A DNA stretch of 64,000 nucleotides from Tanytarsus gracilentus (lineage: Eukaryota; Arthropoda; Insecta; Diptera; Chironomidae): NCBI GenBank assembly GCA_038502055.1, contig JAXRKN010000033.1, positions 1,550,001-1,614,000 on the forward strand, in the 5' to 3' direction. Made by a program: the position numbers and the translations under genes. Below, in pieces: positions 48,941 through 61,943 of the stretch (positions are counted from its first letter, which is position 1; each line of letters begins with the position of its first letter). The notes beneath the pieces were generated by a model. It searched no databases. It was not told where the DNA came from and worked only from the letters and a program-made list of their open reading frames with translations.

Positions 48941-51900
48941 CTGAAATGAGGCGATAAATAAAACATTAAAGAACTTTCACATTTTCGAGTGCCGGAAATT
49001 AAATGAATTAAATTAAATTGTATGCTGGAGATTAAATTAGCATTTTCAATGCTGTTAATTATCGCCATCAAAATGAAAAACTATTCACCAAAAGTGCATG
49101 CACCAAAAATCCTCTCACTCATTGACTATAAATAGATTATTTAGTCGTGATGTGTTTGGTGTGTGTGAGTGTGTATATGTTGTGGGATTGCTAATGTGAT
49201 TATTAATTAATTGATTGAAGCCGGCTAATTTAATTGACAACAATCGTCATCATCAGACGCAATGAGTCGACATTCAGTAAATCAGTACGTGCAAAATTTA
49301 AAATTCTAATATTCTCATCATGTACAAAAAGGCAGTCCGCACTGACAGCCGGAGCGAATTCATCTTACTCTATTAAGAATTAATCAACCGACGCCAATTT
49401 TCTCCTCAATTGAGTAACATCATCATTAAGTTGTTTTTTTTTTGTTCGCGGTTATTAAAGTTTATTTTTAAACGCGCTATATTTAGAACTAAATTCCACA
49501 ATTCAAATTTAATATGCATGAAAGAAATCGCTAAGGGGCAAACGGATAATTTCAAGTGAGTAGTTTTCAACTTGATTGTTGTTAATGAATTCAAGTGGAA
49601 TTTCCTGACCTTGCGGAATGTTCGGGATACTTTTAAAACATTCTATTACAATTTTAACAAAATAATTTTGAAAATTTATTTTAAAATCAGCACAAGGGAT
49701 AAAAATCCATAAATTAGCAATCAATCAAAAGCTCGCGGGACTGATTTTTACCGGGCTGCTGCTTTTTTCCCATTCAAGAGTTTCAATATTAAAAATTTAA
49801 ATCGAGTCATGCATGATTCAACAGTTTTGTTCAACATCATCATCAACGGCGGCGGTTCTTGGCGGTGGCGACGAAGTCAACTTAAAACTTTTCATTTTTT
49901 TCTCTTCTCTCGAGATATTCGCTTTGGGGTAAAGAGTTCTTCGAGAATTGCTTTTTGAGATTTTTTTTTTGTTTCCCAATTTGTACTTGAAAAACTTTTT
50001 TAGAATGAATAAAATTAAGAGAGAGTTGAAGTTTGTTAAAAGAATTAGCAAATATTTCCCATCGAGGCCTTAGAGTTGTACGCTTAAGGATGAATGAATG
50101 TAAGATTAAAAAAGTTTAGAATTTTCTTGACAATGTCTTAGAGCAAAGTCGTGTCAAATTAGACACTTCATTTCGAGTTGGGACTGTATGAAATTAAAAT
50201 ACAATTTGTGAATAATTTAAAGTTTAATTTTTAATCTGAGAATTTTGAATTTAATCTTGAGATTTAAATTTAAATCCTTTGAAACTTCACTTAATTTTTA
50301 ATCTTAGGATTAAAATTTTAGAGTCCTTTAAAACTTAAGTTGAGTGTGCTGCTACCTTAAAATATATAAAGGTTTCACATGCTTCTCACTTTTAAAAGAA
50401 TAAATAAATTAAAAGAAAAATTAAGACTTTCCACACCCCAAGTTCTCCCACTTTTCTATCTCTTTTTGTTAATCCCATCGTAGCAGCCGAAAATTTCGGA
50501 GGCGTTCACGCAAATAATTTCTGAATCTAATTTAGTCATCCAATTAAGACAAATTCCAATTTAATAAAGACACACTCATCGCCTCTTCTTCGCTCCTTTC
50601 TATTCTTAAATAATCATGCATGATGCTTCATAAAGAACTTCGCATAAAAACCTTCAACCGCAACATCAAATTTAATGTGAAAGAAGAAGATGTTAATTAA
50701 TTCCACAATATTTCACCATTCAACTTTAATTGATGATGATTTCTTTTGTGAAAAAAATGTATATTCACTTTATCATTAGCAACAGCATCGAAGGAGTTCT
50801 GGCGGTTTTACTCTCTTGCCGTTAAAAGGAAATGAAGAAAAAAAGTCGATTTTTTGCCTCGCTTTCGTTCTGATTTTCATGCACACGAGCAGAACGAAAT
50901 AGGAAAGCAAAAGGGAAGGAAGACGAGTGTGGTATTACTGGGATGTCGAGTGAGATATGATTATGCAATATCATCAGCACAGAATGAAATCTCAATTTAC
51001 TCGAAATGAAAACTGCTCATGTCAATTCCAATAAGAGGCAAAATTTTCTTCTTCACTTAATTCTCGATTTCTTCTTCTGACAAATCCTCGAGATATTTTT
51101 GAAATTTAATCCTCGATTCGCTGCTACAATGTTATTAAGTTCGAGAGAATTTTTTATACTTTTTTAGTATCGCAATTCTTCTCGATTACATCATCGCGAT
51201 ATGTTTACCGAATTTATTAATTTTTAAATGATTGATGAACGCGTGGAGCTGATTCAATATCAAAAATGTTCAAACATTGCAATGCAACGGTATGTGATTA
51301 AAATTTTTAAATTTAATAATTTTTTCTACAAATTAATGAAAAATTTCAGTATTTATTTTGATCCCATTTAGTTCTATAGACATCACCTAGTTATTTACAG
51401 TTTTAAAAACGAGTAACACTTGCTCTCGTTACGTAACACGTAAACACCCCCACGTCATCTCATGACAAGCTAAACTGACAGACTAAAATTAAATGCAAGC
51501 CATCGGCAGATGCTCTCCAGCGAAAATCCACAAATTAAACTAAAATACTATTCACATAAAGCAGCAATATCGTTGGCTGTCGACAACTTATAACTGTTTT
51601 AAATTAATTAATCAGAAAAAGTGATTTGCTGCAGGTGGTGGTTGAAAATAGTCAAGCGAATTGAGATAATTAATAACGAGGTATTTTAGTGTGATGACTC
51701 ACGTGCGTTATAGTACACTCAATTCTTTGCGAAACGTAGAGTCACTCATTGACCCTCTCGCAGCTCTTAAAAATGACTAATTTACTGGCATGCTGAGAAA
51801 TATTTTGTAGAGTTTTACTCAGAATTGTCAACAGCGCAATTCATGAGAGCACAGATTAATAATTTAGAGAAAAAAATAATAATTAGTATTTCAAAATGTG

Positions 51901-54900
51901 CATATATGTGACTATAAACACTAATTAGATGTGATTACAAGCTCCATAACCGACTCAATCATAGTGAGAAGAAAAACTTCACGATTAGCAGTGAGCATGG
52001 AGCTGGATATTGCAGTATTAGAAAAATGTCATAATTAATTTGATTTCTTAATTAAAATGTGTCAGTTAAGTGTGTAAAAAACAAGCTTGCGGAGAGTGCA
52101 ACAGCTAATGAAGACCATTTTATGATTTATGTGGCAAACAAGCCTCTGAATGTCTTCCTCTCGATATATTAATTTTTTTAATATCATGGAAAACCAATTA
52201 AATGATTTCTGATCCATTATAATGCATAAAAATATCCCCGAGAGAAATCTCGATCATGGCTTTAAAGCTTCATTTGTTATTAATTATTCACAAGGAGGGG
52301 TCATTGCAAAAAGGAGCTAGCTGTAATCCGAAGATTACAACTTTTTCAAAACTTTTTTGAGCTTTTTCTCCCTTCTCACATTACTCGGGTTGTTAGGTTG
52401 CAAAAAAAGGGCGTTTTATTCAATTTGTGCTAGTGATTGACTTGAAACATTGCCACAAACTACAGAAGCATATAAATGTTTACATGATGAGACTTACAAT
52501 TGTCCTCGAAAAGCTCGTTCCGATAAGAAAACAACATGTTCTGTGTCTTAACAAATTACTCAAAAAACGCTTTTTTGTTGCTTCTTGGAAAAATTATTTA
52601 TGTTTTTCTCTCCCAGCTGTCACCGCTCTCTACTTCTCCAGTCGGATCGGATGAAGCTCAAATCGCCTCACACTCTCAAATCTCTTCCTCCCCCCTTTAC
52701 ACACAAAAAATATCAACTAAAAGTATAAGAATGAGAAGAGAAATGGATATGGAGAGATGAAAAAAGATTTGTTTTGCAAACTTCGCACTTTTTCTCTCGT
52801 TCCCCGCTCACAGTCGCTCAGATTTGATTTATAAAGTCGATATTAAAGCTTCTTTTCATATTATTGAGTGTGGATGTTGAATTTGTGAGTAGCAGAAGAA
52901 AGTGGCAAGCTGTTTTTTATGCATTTAATGAATTAATTAGTTGATGTGACTTTGCCTGGTCTTTCAGGCTCGCATGAGAGAGTAGTCAATAAATAATTTT
53001 ATGTTTATGTGGAGAAAAAAAGTAATTAATTAGCATGCGAAACGACATCATGCGATGGCAAATAAAAGGGAAATAAATATCCAGTTTCATCCCAGAGAGT
53101 TGGTATGAATTTCCGCAGCTATGAAAAAATTTTCTCCCCTTCAATAACAATGTGTGCTGCACACAAAATATATGACCACCATTGCGATGAAAATTCCGAC
53201 TGATTTATGGAAATTTCCTCGTATCCTAATCTATTTTTTATTGGCTTTGTGCTTTGTGCATGTTGAAAGCTCTCGCAATTGCTCACTCGACGAAAAAAAA
53301 ATCTTTTTCAGAATGAAATGCGAAAATTTTATATTCAAAGTGTAATTCATGCAATTATGAATTAGCCCCGCAACCGAATGGTGCTCATGTAGTCGAAAAA
53401 GTTTCGAGAGGATTTTTAGAAGTTTATCGAATTGAAACTTTTGGTGATAAAAAAAAGTTTTGAATTGTTAGCTTTTACAATTAAAGTTGCATTGTTTGGA
53501 TTTCCCCAGTAAACGCTAAAAAATTTCACGTTCTCAAAACGGAGCCTATGGACATTTGCACGATACACCTTGAGGCTTTCATTTACTAAGAAACGACTTG
53601 AGTCACCTTGACTGCTCTCTCATGAAACCACTTGCTAATTCACGAAGGAATTTCCGACAACTTCACATGCATGCCAATTCCAAACAATGCGATGTCATTT
53701 AATTCCAAAAGCGTCAGAGACACTTATTAGCGATACATAGCGTCGCTTTCATTACTTTCGGGTCTTTTTTTTGACGTGATGAATTTCCTCTGAAAATTCT
53801 CACATTTTAAAGAGTTTTTTTAAAAGAGTATATGAAACTATGGAGGCGTGACTGAATAACAATCGCAAAATTAAATCCTCGTTAATTCTTTTTTATAAAT
53901 TTGCGCTTTAATGCACCTCACGAATAATTTAATTTGTAAATTTATCACTCCACAAATAATAACCTGGATCATGATAAAATCATTTGTTATTCGAATTTTT
54001 CCCCTCAACAATTATTTTGCAATGATAATTTTGAGTGAAGTGCCAATTAGCATGATTGAAATAAATATTTAGTAATTGGTTTGATAATTAAGAGGATTTA
54101 AGTGGGATCATTGAAAATATATGGAAATTCCAGACAAAAAATGTTCTCCTTAAAAAGTGATGACGTGAACGAAGGAATTTTTAAAACTTTAATTTTAATC
54201 TTGCAAAAAAATAAAATATGATTGAAAAAAACCAATCAGAAAATTGATTTTCTTTAAATCATTTCTAAAAATAGAATCTAAGTGGAAAATATCATATCTC
54301 AATATCGTCAGCCACTATTATTATTACACTATTTATTATGCACATGGCAGTGAGCGAGAGGGTAAAATAAAATGCCAAGAAAGAAGAGAAATTCCATCAT
54401 GAATATTTCATCGTTCATAAAGTTATTTTTTTGTTACTTTAACGGGAACATTGGCATCGTCAAGCGCGCACAATATCAGTATCAGATGAGCGATGACGTT
54501 ATGTGAAGAGTGTTCTTGGAATAATAACAACAATTAGAGTTATAAGAAGGCAACGATTCCACTTGGGATTCGAGCATATGGATGCGAGTTGGTTAGTCAT
54601 TCAGTTTGCAAAAAAAAAATATTATGTGATGCTCAAAAATATCTCTCGTCTTCTTGGAATACGAATCTGTGTATTAATTCACGATATATCATGCATGCAT
54701 GCGAATATGTGAATTTTCATAAAATATGAGGCGCGTGAAAGAGTGAAATTTGAGAGGTCGTACATGCTGAGGCGGGCGAGAATGCTCGTATGCATAAGTA
54801 AGAAGTAGCCGAAAGGCGTAAGCAGATAAAACGCGTCATATTGTGCAATTTATCAAGAGAATTGCGTTAGATCTTTTCCATAACATGAGTTACCAACTTA

Positions 54901-55996
54901 TAGACATTTTCAACTTAATTGACAATCATTAGAGGCAAAATGTGTGTGAGTGTAATGCTAGATTAATTGCAAGGCTTAATGATGATCGTTAGAGTGAAGA
55001 GTAATAATTTCACTAAATGGATTTCGGGCTCGCTTTGTAAGAATTTCTATGGAATTCATTAAAAACCATAATTATAGAATTTGCACATTTAAGCCGACGA
55101 AAATATTTTTTTCTGGGAAAATTTTGCTACACAACTCAAGTGAGTCTTGATACGCCACAGAGCAAATTAATGTTTTTTATATTTTCCAAGAAATTTAACT
55201 GAAGAAAATTTTACTTTTCAGCATTAGTTTTTATGGGTCTAAATTTTGTTCTCAGAAATTAATTTTAAATTTGTTTTTTAAAAAGTCGTTAAATTTTATT
55301 TTCTAGATTTTTATTAAAATTGTTGAAAACGTTTCCAAAATCTTTGCCAGAAGGAATTTCATAAAAGCAAACAAAATTAATTATGATCATGTAAGATTAG
55401 GATTCTCACTTAGGCATCTTAATTATAATCAGTTTTCAAGTTAATTCATACACGAAGCCAAAAATCCTATTTGCAGGGCAGTCTCTCCCACACAAAAACT
55501 CTAGATTTCAATCATAGCTAAATATTATCTCGTGTTAACACATCATGAGACCTTGTAAAATCGGCAACTGCGTATGCATGAACACATGTACATTATAAAC
55601 GTCAACAAATAATCATGATCGTCGAGAAGGGAAAACAAAAACAACCAGCAACGGCATCAGACACACAAGTGATCTAAATATTTCTAGCATTATATCAGCG
55701 CTCGTAAGCGCGGTCAAAGAAAAAGAAAATTTTTGTTTTGTGTACACTATCGGAGAGTCGACTACATAATTTAAATACTTCAAATACTATTAATTTTTTC
55801 TCGAAAAGCATTCGAGAGTCTTTGAGTGTGTGTGCATAGCGGTCGTGCCTTCAATTGCGGTAGCAAATCGAGAGCGATTTGGATTATTATTCGAGCTCTA
55901 ATAGTGCAAAGTAGTTAGCAGTAAGTGGGAAAAACGTTCATATCACGTCGCTCGGCTGTGTGTATATGGACGTACTCTCCTCACACACCACACACA
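48941..55996. other. Region upstream of ITP, no coding exon recognised
   Basis: Must contain or lead to the 5' non-coding exon(s) and promoter of ITP (minus strand), since the ATG exon has an acceptor. I could not locate them. Open frames here are short and AT-rich. Confidence 0.5.
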
Positions 55997-56222
55997 ATGA
56001 CAAATGGCAATCGAGGCAGTAATCGTGCGAATAAATCAGACCGTACATATAATAAACTTGTTTTTCTTATGGGTGACATTAAGTCTGGGCGCAAAGCTGA
56101 GATTTTCATTCTTATTTGTTTTATTATTATTATTTTTTGTCGTTGCCTTTTAATCTCGTCGACCGAGCATCAGCAAAAGCGACACGATGAGTGTCTTTCG
56201 CGATTTTTTAATAAACCTCAAG
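55997..56222 (+). CDS. Probable first coding exon, unknown type II membrane protein
   Basis: ATG in context ACACAATGAC opens 75 codons ending at a phase-1 donor AAG|GTGAGG. Residues 1-34 are polar and basic (SNRANKSDRTYNK, DIKSGRKAE), residues 35-54 are a hydrophobic helix (IFILICFIIIIFCRCLLIS), then STEHQQKRHDECLSRFF. This N-in signal-anchor layout is typical of Golgi enzymes and other type II proteins, but no family motif is visible. Codons and GC content stand out from the surroundings, and the 150 bp upstream are also GC-richer, as around a promoter. No following exon was recognised in the window, so the exon could still be spurious. Confidence 0.42.
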
Positions 56223-59200
56223 GTGAGGTGCACGCAAAAGATTGAGAACATAAAATAAAAATTAATATCAACTCGTTTGCTAATTAAAATGTTAATTTTT
56301 TGATTCTCATAAAATATTTTTTTTAAAAAATTCCATTTCCATCCCTCGACCAACACTCTCGTGCTTAAACTGCTCGCTTATTTTTATTATTCTCCTCTTT
56401 CTTTAATTTTTAATGACGATGATGATATTATAAATATAAATTAAAAGAGCGGTATGTGTGACTCAAAGAGACGAGAGGCGAGTGAGAGAATCCTCGAGAA
56501 ATTAAATTGCAAAAAAAGAAGATTTTTTTTTACTTACAAATTATTCAGACAACAAAATGAAAATAAAATGTGGTTAATGTCGTGTGTGAATTTTTTCTTC
56601 TCCTTTTATCTTCCTCTCTCGCTGCGCCTTGCTTCTTCCTTCTATTGCTCTATTGTCTCGTCGCACTGCCTCAAAATTATAACTTTTTTATGTTCTTTTA
56701 ACTTCTTTTTTTGGACGTCGTTGTCGTCGAATGGAAATGACTCGATTTTCTTCTTCTCATGTGTGCATGAATAGATTCAGGTCTGAGAGTACTGCTTGTA
56801 TGTACACCAGCCGATGATCGCGCCTGCAACAACGCTTGCCCCGTTGTGTGTATGTCTCACTCGCCAATGCTGACTGTATGTATCAGGTGATGAATGATTT
56901 TCTACACTCACGAAATTCCCTCCGTGTGTCTGATACTTTTCTCTCTCTGTCTCTCACCTCAAAGTGTGTATAAATAATTTTTTTTGTGACTTTGATTAAT
57001 GTGATGGCACTGGACGTGGATTGCTGACTCAATAGTTTCCGGGATTTCTCGCGCCCGCGATTTTTTCTCTTCTATTTTTAATGTTTTATGTTCACACTTC
57101 TTCTTCTTTTTCTTATTTTTCTTGCCACCACACGGAAATTTCCCGCAATACGTTCAATTAATTATTCACCGAGTAACTTTTAATTGAGGCAAAAAAAATT
57201 ATTTTTTTTCGCAAAAGAATAAAAATTTCTTCTTCTCTCCTCGCACGGAATAATTTGCTGCTGTTGCTGCTCGCACTCCACATACACTTCAGTACAAAAA
57301 AAAATTGAGTATATTCCCAAGTAGCAATATGTGTGCCTTCCTTCTTCACTTCTTACTTCTCTGCTCGGAAATTTTTTGCGAACTCGTGAGATTGGAAATA
57401 TTTAACATATAAAACTTAATATAAAAAAATGGCTTTGAAACAGAAGGCGAAAAAATTAATATCTCCAACAATATTCTCATAAAATCTCAACTCAAAACGA
57501 TAAATTTGCCGACTTGTTACGTTGCACTATGATGAAGCACCGATAAATAATTTAATTAATGCACGCAAATAAATAAATTAATTGAAATTCGAATTTGCAC
57601 AGTATCTTTATCTGTTCTTGTATGTTTTACGACTGCCACTGACAGATTGTTTCTACATGAAACTCAACCTCACACACATCGGCCAGTCACGCTCGTTGCT
57701 GACGGCGTAATTTTTGCGGCTGCATGCTTTCTCACGTTTCTCTAAATTTTTGAAAATTATTGAGACGTTGAGGGTTTTTTTATGGAAGAAGGATTTAAAG
57801 GAATGTGCATAGAATTATTTTTTTTTAAGAATATTCAATAAATAAAATTATTTTTTTCTAACAAAAAAAATAAAATTTAATTTTTCTCTTTTTCCAGTTT
57901 AAATTATAATTAAAATTCAAATTGAATTGTTTAATACTTAATAAAAAATTTCATTCGTGTCGAGCCCACTAGAATTAATTCAATGTATTTAAATTTTTTC
58001 ATCTTCACGTCACTAAGTGTGATTCATAACTTAACAAAAGTTGTTTGAAATAGTTTTCAGGATTTTGGTAATTCCTTTCACAAGACGTCAAAAAGTGTAA
58101 TATAAAAAATTATTAAAACGTTAATTTAATTTAGTCATGAATCAAAAAAATGTGGCATGAGGTCGACATTTAAAAATTCAATTTTAATCAATTAAAATGT
58201 TGCGCAATTTTTTAATCTAAAGCAGATCGTCCGGTTTTAGATTAAAGCGTGCATGACGCAAGTTCATTCATAAAAAATGCAGCTGGTATTCTATTTTAAA
58301 ATTAAAGCGATAACGAAACTTTATCAAACGTTCTATAAATAAACTTAATTACATTTTCTTTGCATCCATAAAAAAACTTCAACGATGTAGGTCTAAAAAA
58401 GTAATTTGAAGCTAAATAAATAATTTGCCAAGTGATAACAACTGCGAGAATTATTTCTGTCGGCTTTTATTTTTCTTGGTTGAAAAAAAAACTGATTTCA
58501 GTGTATTTAAATTTTTATGAGTTCACTTTTTATTGGCTCATAAAAAAAAATTCCTTCACACGTGTGTACTCGCTACCAGACTAAATGTCGTCACCTCTCA
58601 TGTGATGATGATGAGGAACCGTAAAGATTTTTTTTTGACAATTATCGTGTTCTTTTCAATTGCTCACTGACAATGTCATCATCATTTCTCTTTAGACAAT
58701 TAGCACGTGATTATTCAAACCAATTTGTCGAGAATATATTTTTAGCAACATTTTAACACTCGTGTGTTTGTTTTTAACAGCGAGTTCTCAAATATATTTT
58801 TTTTTTGTAAATAATCACTTTAGATGATTTCTCGTGCTGTATTCCACGTCCTTTTTGCTTACCTTTCCTTTGAATTTATCCACTTAAATTGTTTTTAAAT
58901 AAATTTAATTTTTTGTCTCTTTTAATTTTAATTAATTCTTTTGCACTCTAAAAATATATTTTTAAATAAATTTTATCCAATTGACATTTCACTCAAAATA
59001 TTCACTTGAGAATTAAATTAAAATTCCGCTTTTAGGGAAGATGAAAAAAATTAATCTTCACTCTTCCGCTGCGATGATGTTACTCGTTCAAGATTCTCTC
59101 TAAAATTCACCAAATCGGATAGAATCTTATCGCAATATATATGAAATGAGCGAACGTATGAAAAGTTTTCTTATCTTCTCTCGTACATCTTCAGCAACGT

Positions 59201-59816
59201 TATGTGATAGAGTAAAAAGCTTGTAATCACCTACACTTATGATTGAGAGATCTATCTGAAAAGTACGGGTACAAGGATCTGTTTAAATATGAGTGAAAAA
59301 ATTACAAACCGGTTTTTGTGATGTGAAATTTTTGGGATGACTAATATTGAAATTATCTAAATGCTTTTTACGTAATACAAAAAAATAATTGTTTTAAAGC
59401 GAAATTTGATTTTTTTATGAACTATCAATGATTTCATATAAAACTAGGATGTAAAATTAGATTAATGACTTTCATGAATCAAAATGCTCGAAATTTTCAT
59501 CAATAAATTTAGCAAATTTGAACTAATTTTAAAAATCACTCCCGTCACTTTCACTCAAAGCCCAAATAACGTAAGGACATATACTGAAAGAGTTGAACCT
59601 CCTGTTGTGGCATGCTCACAATAATCATTTTTATGACCTCAATCAACACGCACGCTTATCCTTTAATTAACCTCATGCTGATGATACGATTGGACACTTT
59701 ACTACCGCAATCAATCGAAAAGAAATATAAATAACTCAATTCCACTAACAATGTGATGGTGATGAATGTGAACATTGTAATTTACCCAGAAAATGTTGAC
59801 GCAATAGGATAAAATT
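56223..59816. other. Non-coding stretch, possible large intron
   Basis: No exon that continues the 56-kb plus-strand frame and no other recognisable gene. Low-complexity T/A-rich sequence and CT tracts. Confidence 0.5.
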
Positions 59817-60558
59817 TAGAGTTTCTCAAATACCCGGAGAATGAGATTTTGTCCTACCCGGGTAAAAAAGTTTACTACCCGGGTAGCCCGGTTATGCCCG
59901 GGTAAGAAAAAATTTAAAAAATATACCTTTTTTTACTCAAATTTTCGGCTAATCTTTATACAGAGCATTTTTAGTAACAGAAATAAAAGTTTTCTTAACA
60001 GAAATAAAAGTTTTTTAAACAGAAAATGAATAGATTAAAAGAAATATAAAAAGTTTAAAGGAAATAGTTCTTAAGTAACATTACACAGTGAAGGTCTGAC
60101 ATTAGAGTTCTCTTCTCTCCAGCCTCTGAAAATACCTTTATGAAGTAACTGATGTTGCCCGAATCGTTAGTAAAACTCTTAACAATCGGTCCAAAATTGG
60201 AGATCTTTGTTTGAGTCGCGCAAATGATGTCATCTCATGGCTATTTTTTTTGTTGCACTTGCACTTGATGTTTCAAAATACTTTTTTGAATTAAAAAATT
60301 TCGCAAACGAATCTAAATTTATATAGGTAAACTACCTTCTTAAGTCAGGTAGTTTTGATAAGTGATAATTGTTTACACAAAACTTATAAAAAGCAGTTAT
60401 GGAGGAAGATTTTTTCAAAAAAAAATAAGAAAATTTTCTTCGAATTTTTTAATTTTTACCCGGGTAAGGGCAGAGCAATTTTCCGGGTATACCCGGGTAG
60501 TAAAATTGACGGGCATACCCGGGTATACCCGTGCCCGGGCTACCCGTGAGAAACTCTA
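59817..60558. mobile_element. hAT-type MITE with 8-bp target duplication
   Basis: Terminal inverted repeats TAGAGTTTCTCA (59817-59828) and TGAGAAACTCTA (60547-60558), flanked on both sides by the identical 8-mer ATAAAATT (59809-59816 and 60559-60566). An 8-bp duplication with TA-G-starting ends is diagnostic of the hAT superfamily. Subterminal DNA near both ends is packed with palindromic TACCCGGGTA-like motifs, striking in AT-rich DNA and resembling transposase-binding subterminal repeats. The 742-bp body has no transposase, so it is non-autonomous. The perfect duplication suggests a fairly recent insertion. Confidence 0.92.
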
Positions 60559-60683
60559 ATAAAATTATAGATTAAAAAAATTTATGAATGGGCGACGGAA
60601 ATAATTGAAACTTAAATAGACTGAAATATTCAAAAATAAAAAGCAGTCATAATTTTGACATCTTCTCCAATTTAATCTAAATA

Positions 60684-60693
60684 TTTATTTATT
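60684..60693 (-). terminator. Polyadenylation signals of the homeobox gene
   Basis: Two overlapping AATAAA hexamers on the minus strand, about 150 nt past the stop codon. The hAT MITE ends 125 bp beyond. Confidence 0.55.
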
Positions 60694-60838
60694 CACATTG
60701 AAAGCTCATTTTTTGATTTCATCATTTTGCATTCCACATTCATTTTTGCTGACTCGTGCGTCGAGGGAAATAAACTCAAAAAAATAGGTGATAGAGATGA
60801 AAATTTCGTCTCTAACATGGAAATTTATGGACATAAAT

Positions 60839-61483
60839 TTATGAGCAATTTTGTTGCGTTTGATGATGCTGATTTGACGTCGTCGCTGGTGGTTGATGCG
60901 AATATGCTGAATAGCTCGTTATCGTTGATGTCAAAAAGTCACATGTTGCATACTTCTTGCTGAGATTTGTGCAACAAAGTGTGATGTCCTGCTCTTGATG
61001 TTGAGCAACTACAGAATCCTTCACAATGGCATTTTGATAGCGAAGCTGCTCCAAACGTAATTGATTCTGTCGTTTCCATTTTGTGCGACGGTTCTGAGAA
61101 ATTTATAAAGAATAAATTAAAATTTAAAATTAAAGATACTCACTTGATACCAAGTTTTCACTGAAAGTTAAAAGAATTTAAAAATTATTTGTTAATTTAT
61201 AATTTTAATTCACCTTGAGTCTCTGAAAGATTCAGATGTGATGCCACCTCACTTCTATCAGCAACCGATAAATATTTTTGACATCGAAATTTTCTCTCGA
61301 GATAAGCGAGTTGAGAGTGAGTGAATGCAGTCCGTCGGCGGCGAGATCTTTTCAATGCTGACTTATTCGCCATGAGTGTCGTAATATGATGAGGATCATG
61401 TTGAGCGCTGTTCGAGTAGATGTAATTGAAATTGAATGAATCCTCGATCCCAATGTCAATCTCTTGACCGGTAGTTGAAGAAT
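60839..61483 (-). CDS. Bar-class homeobox transcription factor, 3' exons
   Basis: Minus-strand exons: 61483-61214 (5' limit uncertain), 61160-61144 (17 nt), 61093-60839. They join into a homeodomain starting RRRRTAFTHSQLAYLERKF, with VKTWYQNRRTKWKRQ in helix 3; Tyr49 and Thr47 are typical of Bar-related proteins. It is followed by NQLRLEQLRYQNAIVKDSVV and a His/Gln/Thr-rich tail to the stop. By memory the best match is the Bari family (fly CG11085) rather than BarH1/H2, but this is not certain. Upstream of the homeodomain are acidic and Asn/His-rich residues; the frame meets a stop near 61535, so an acceptor (probably TTTTAAAG at 61484) starts this exon and earlier exons lie at higher coordinates, possibly outside the window. 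Nuclear DNA-binding role is by family. Confidence 0.9.
61144..61160 (-). CDS. 17-nt homeodomain micro-exon
   Basis: TTTCAG|TGAAAACTTGGTATCAA|GTGAGT. It completes Val45 and encodes Lys46-Thr47-Trp48-Tyr49-Gln50 of the homeodomain. Flanking introns are 53 bp (61161-61213) and 50 bp (61094-61143), both GT-AG. Only with this exon do the two sides join in frame as an intact recognition helix. Confidence 0.93.
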
Positions 61484-61860
61484 CTTTAAAATACGTTGAA
61501 CACGTGAAAAGGTTAAAAAGTCCGGGAAAAAATTACATGTGGAAGAAGTTGAAAAATTAAAAATTCTCAAAATTTAAATCAATTTTAGATAAAATTTTAA
61601 TATTTTTGATTCAGTTTTTAAAATATCATTAAATTTTTAAAAATGAATTTCTTATTTTTAATTAATTTATGAAAATGATTTTTTACATCATTGACACGAA
61701 AAAAATTTTTCGTTAAGCTTCGTTAAAGCATACAGTTTGAAAGGTTGTTTGCTCTCTTAATTTAATTAAGCTTTTCTGTGATTAATTCGTAGTTCAACTA
61801 TTTATCGAAATGTTCAACTCGAACTCATATCAGTACATCGTTAGTTAATTGATCAGTAAG

Positions 61861-61921
61861 GTATGTGTAAGTGCTTCTCCTAGTTATTTTTTATAATACC
61901 TCTATAAAAAATCTTTATCAG
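61861..61921 (+). other. Probable 61-bp 5'UTR intron of the small Cys/His gene
   Basis: TAAG|GTATGTGTAAG donor and CTTTATCAG acceptor flank a 61-bp segment just before the ATG at 61944. A TCAGT initiator-like motif at 61830-61834 would place the transcription start about 30 nt before the donor. Confidence 0.45.
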
Positions 61922-61943
61922 TTTCATTAAAATTGCCATAAAC

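Noticed and set aside
53154..53345. 63-codon frame with a hydrophobic segment resembling a signal peptide
   Set aside because: Unlike the ITP exon, it has no propeptide pattern, no following exon and an AT-driven composition.
60355..60559. Plus-strand open frames containing repeated GYTRV residues
   Set aside because: They lie inside the hAT MITE and only translate its CCCGGGTA palindromes.
60727..60963. 78-codon plus-strand open frame
   Set aside because: Antisense shadow of the last homeobox exon.
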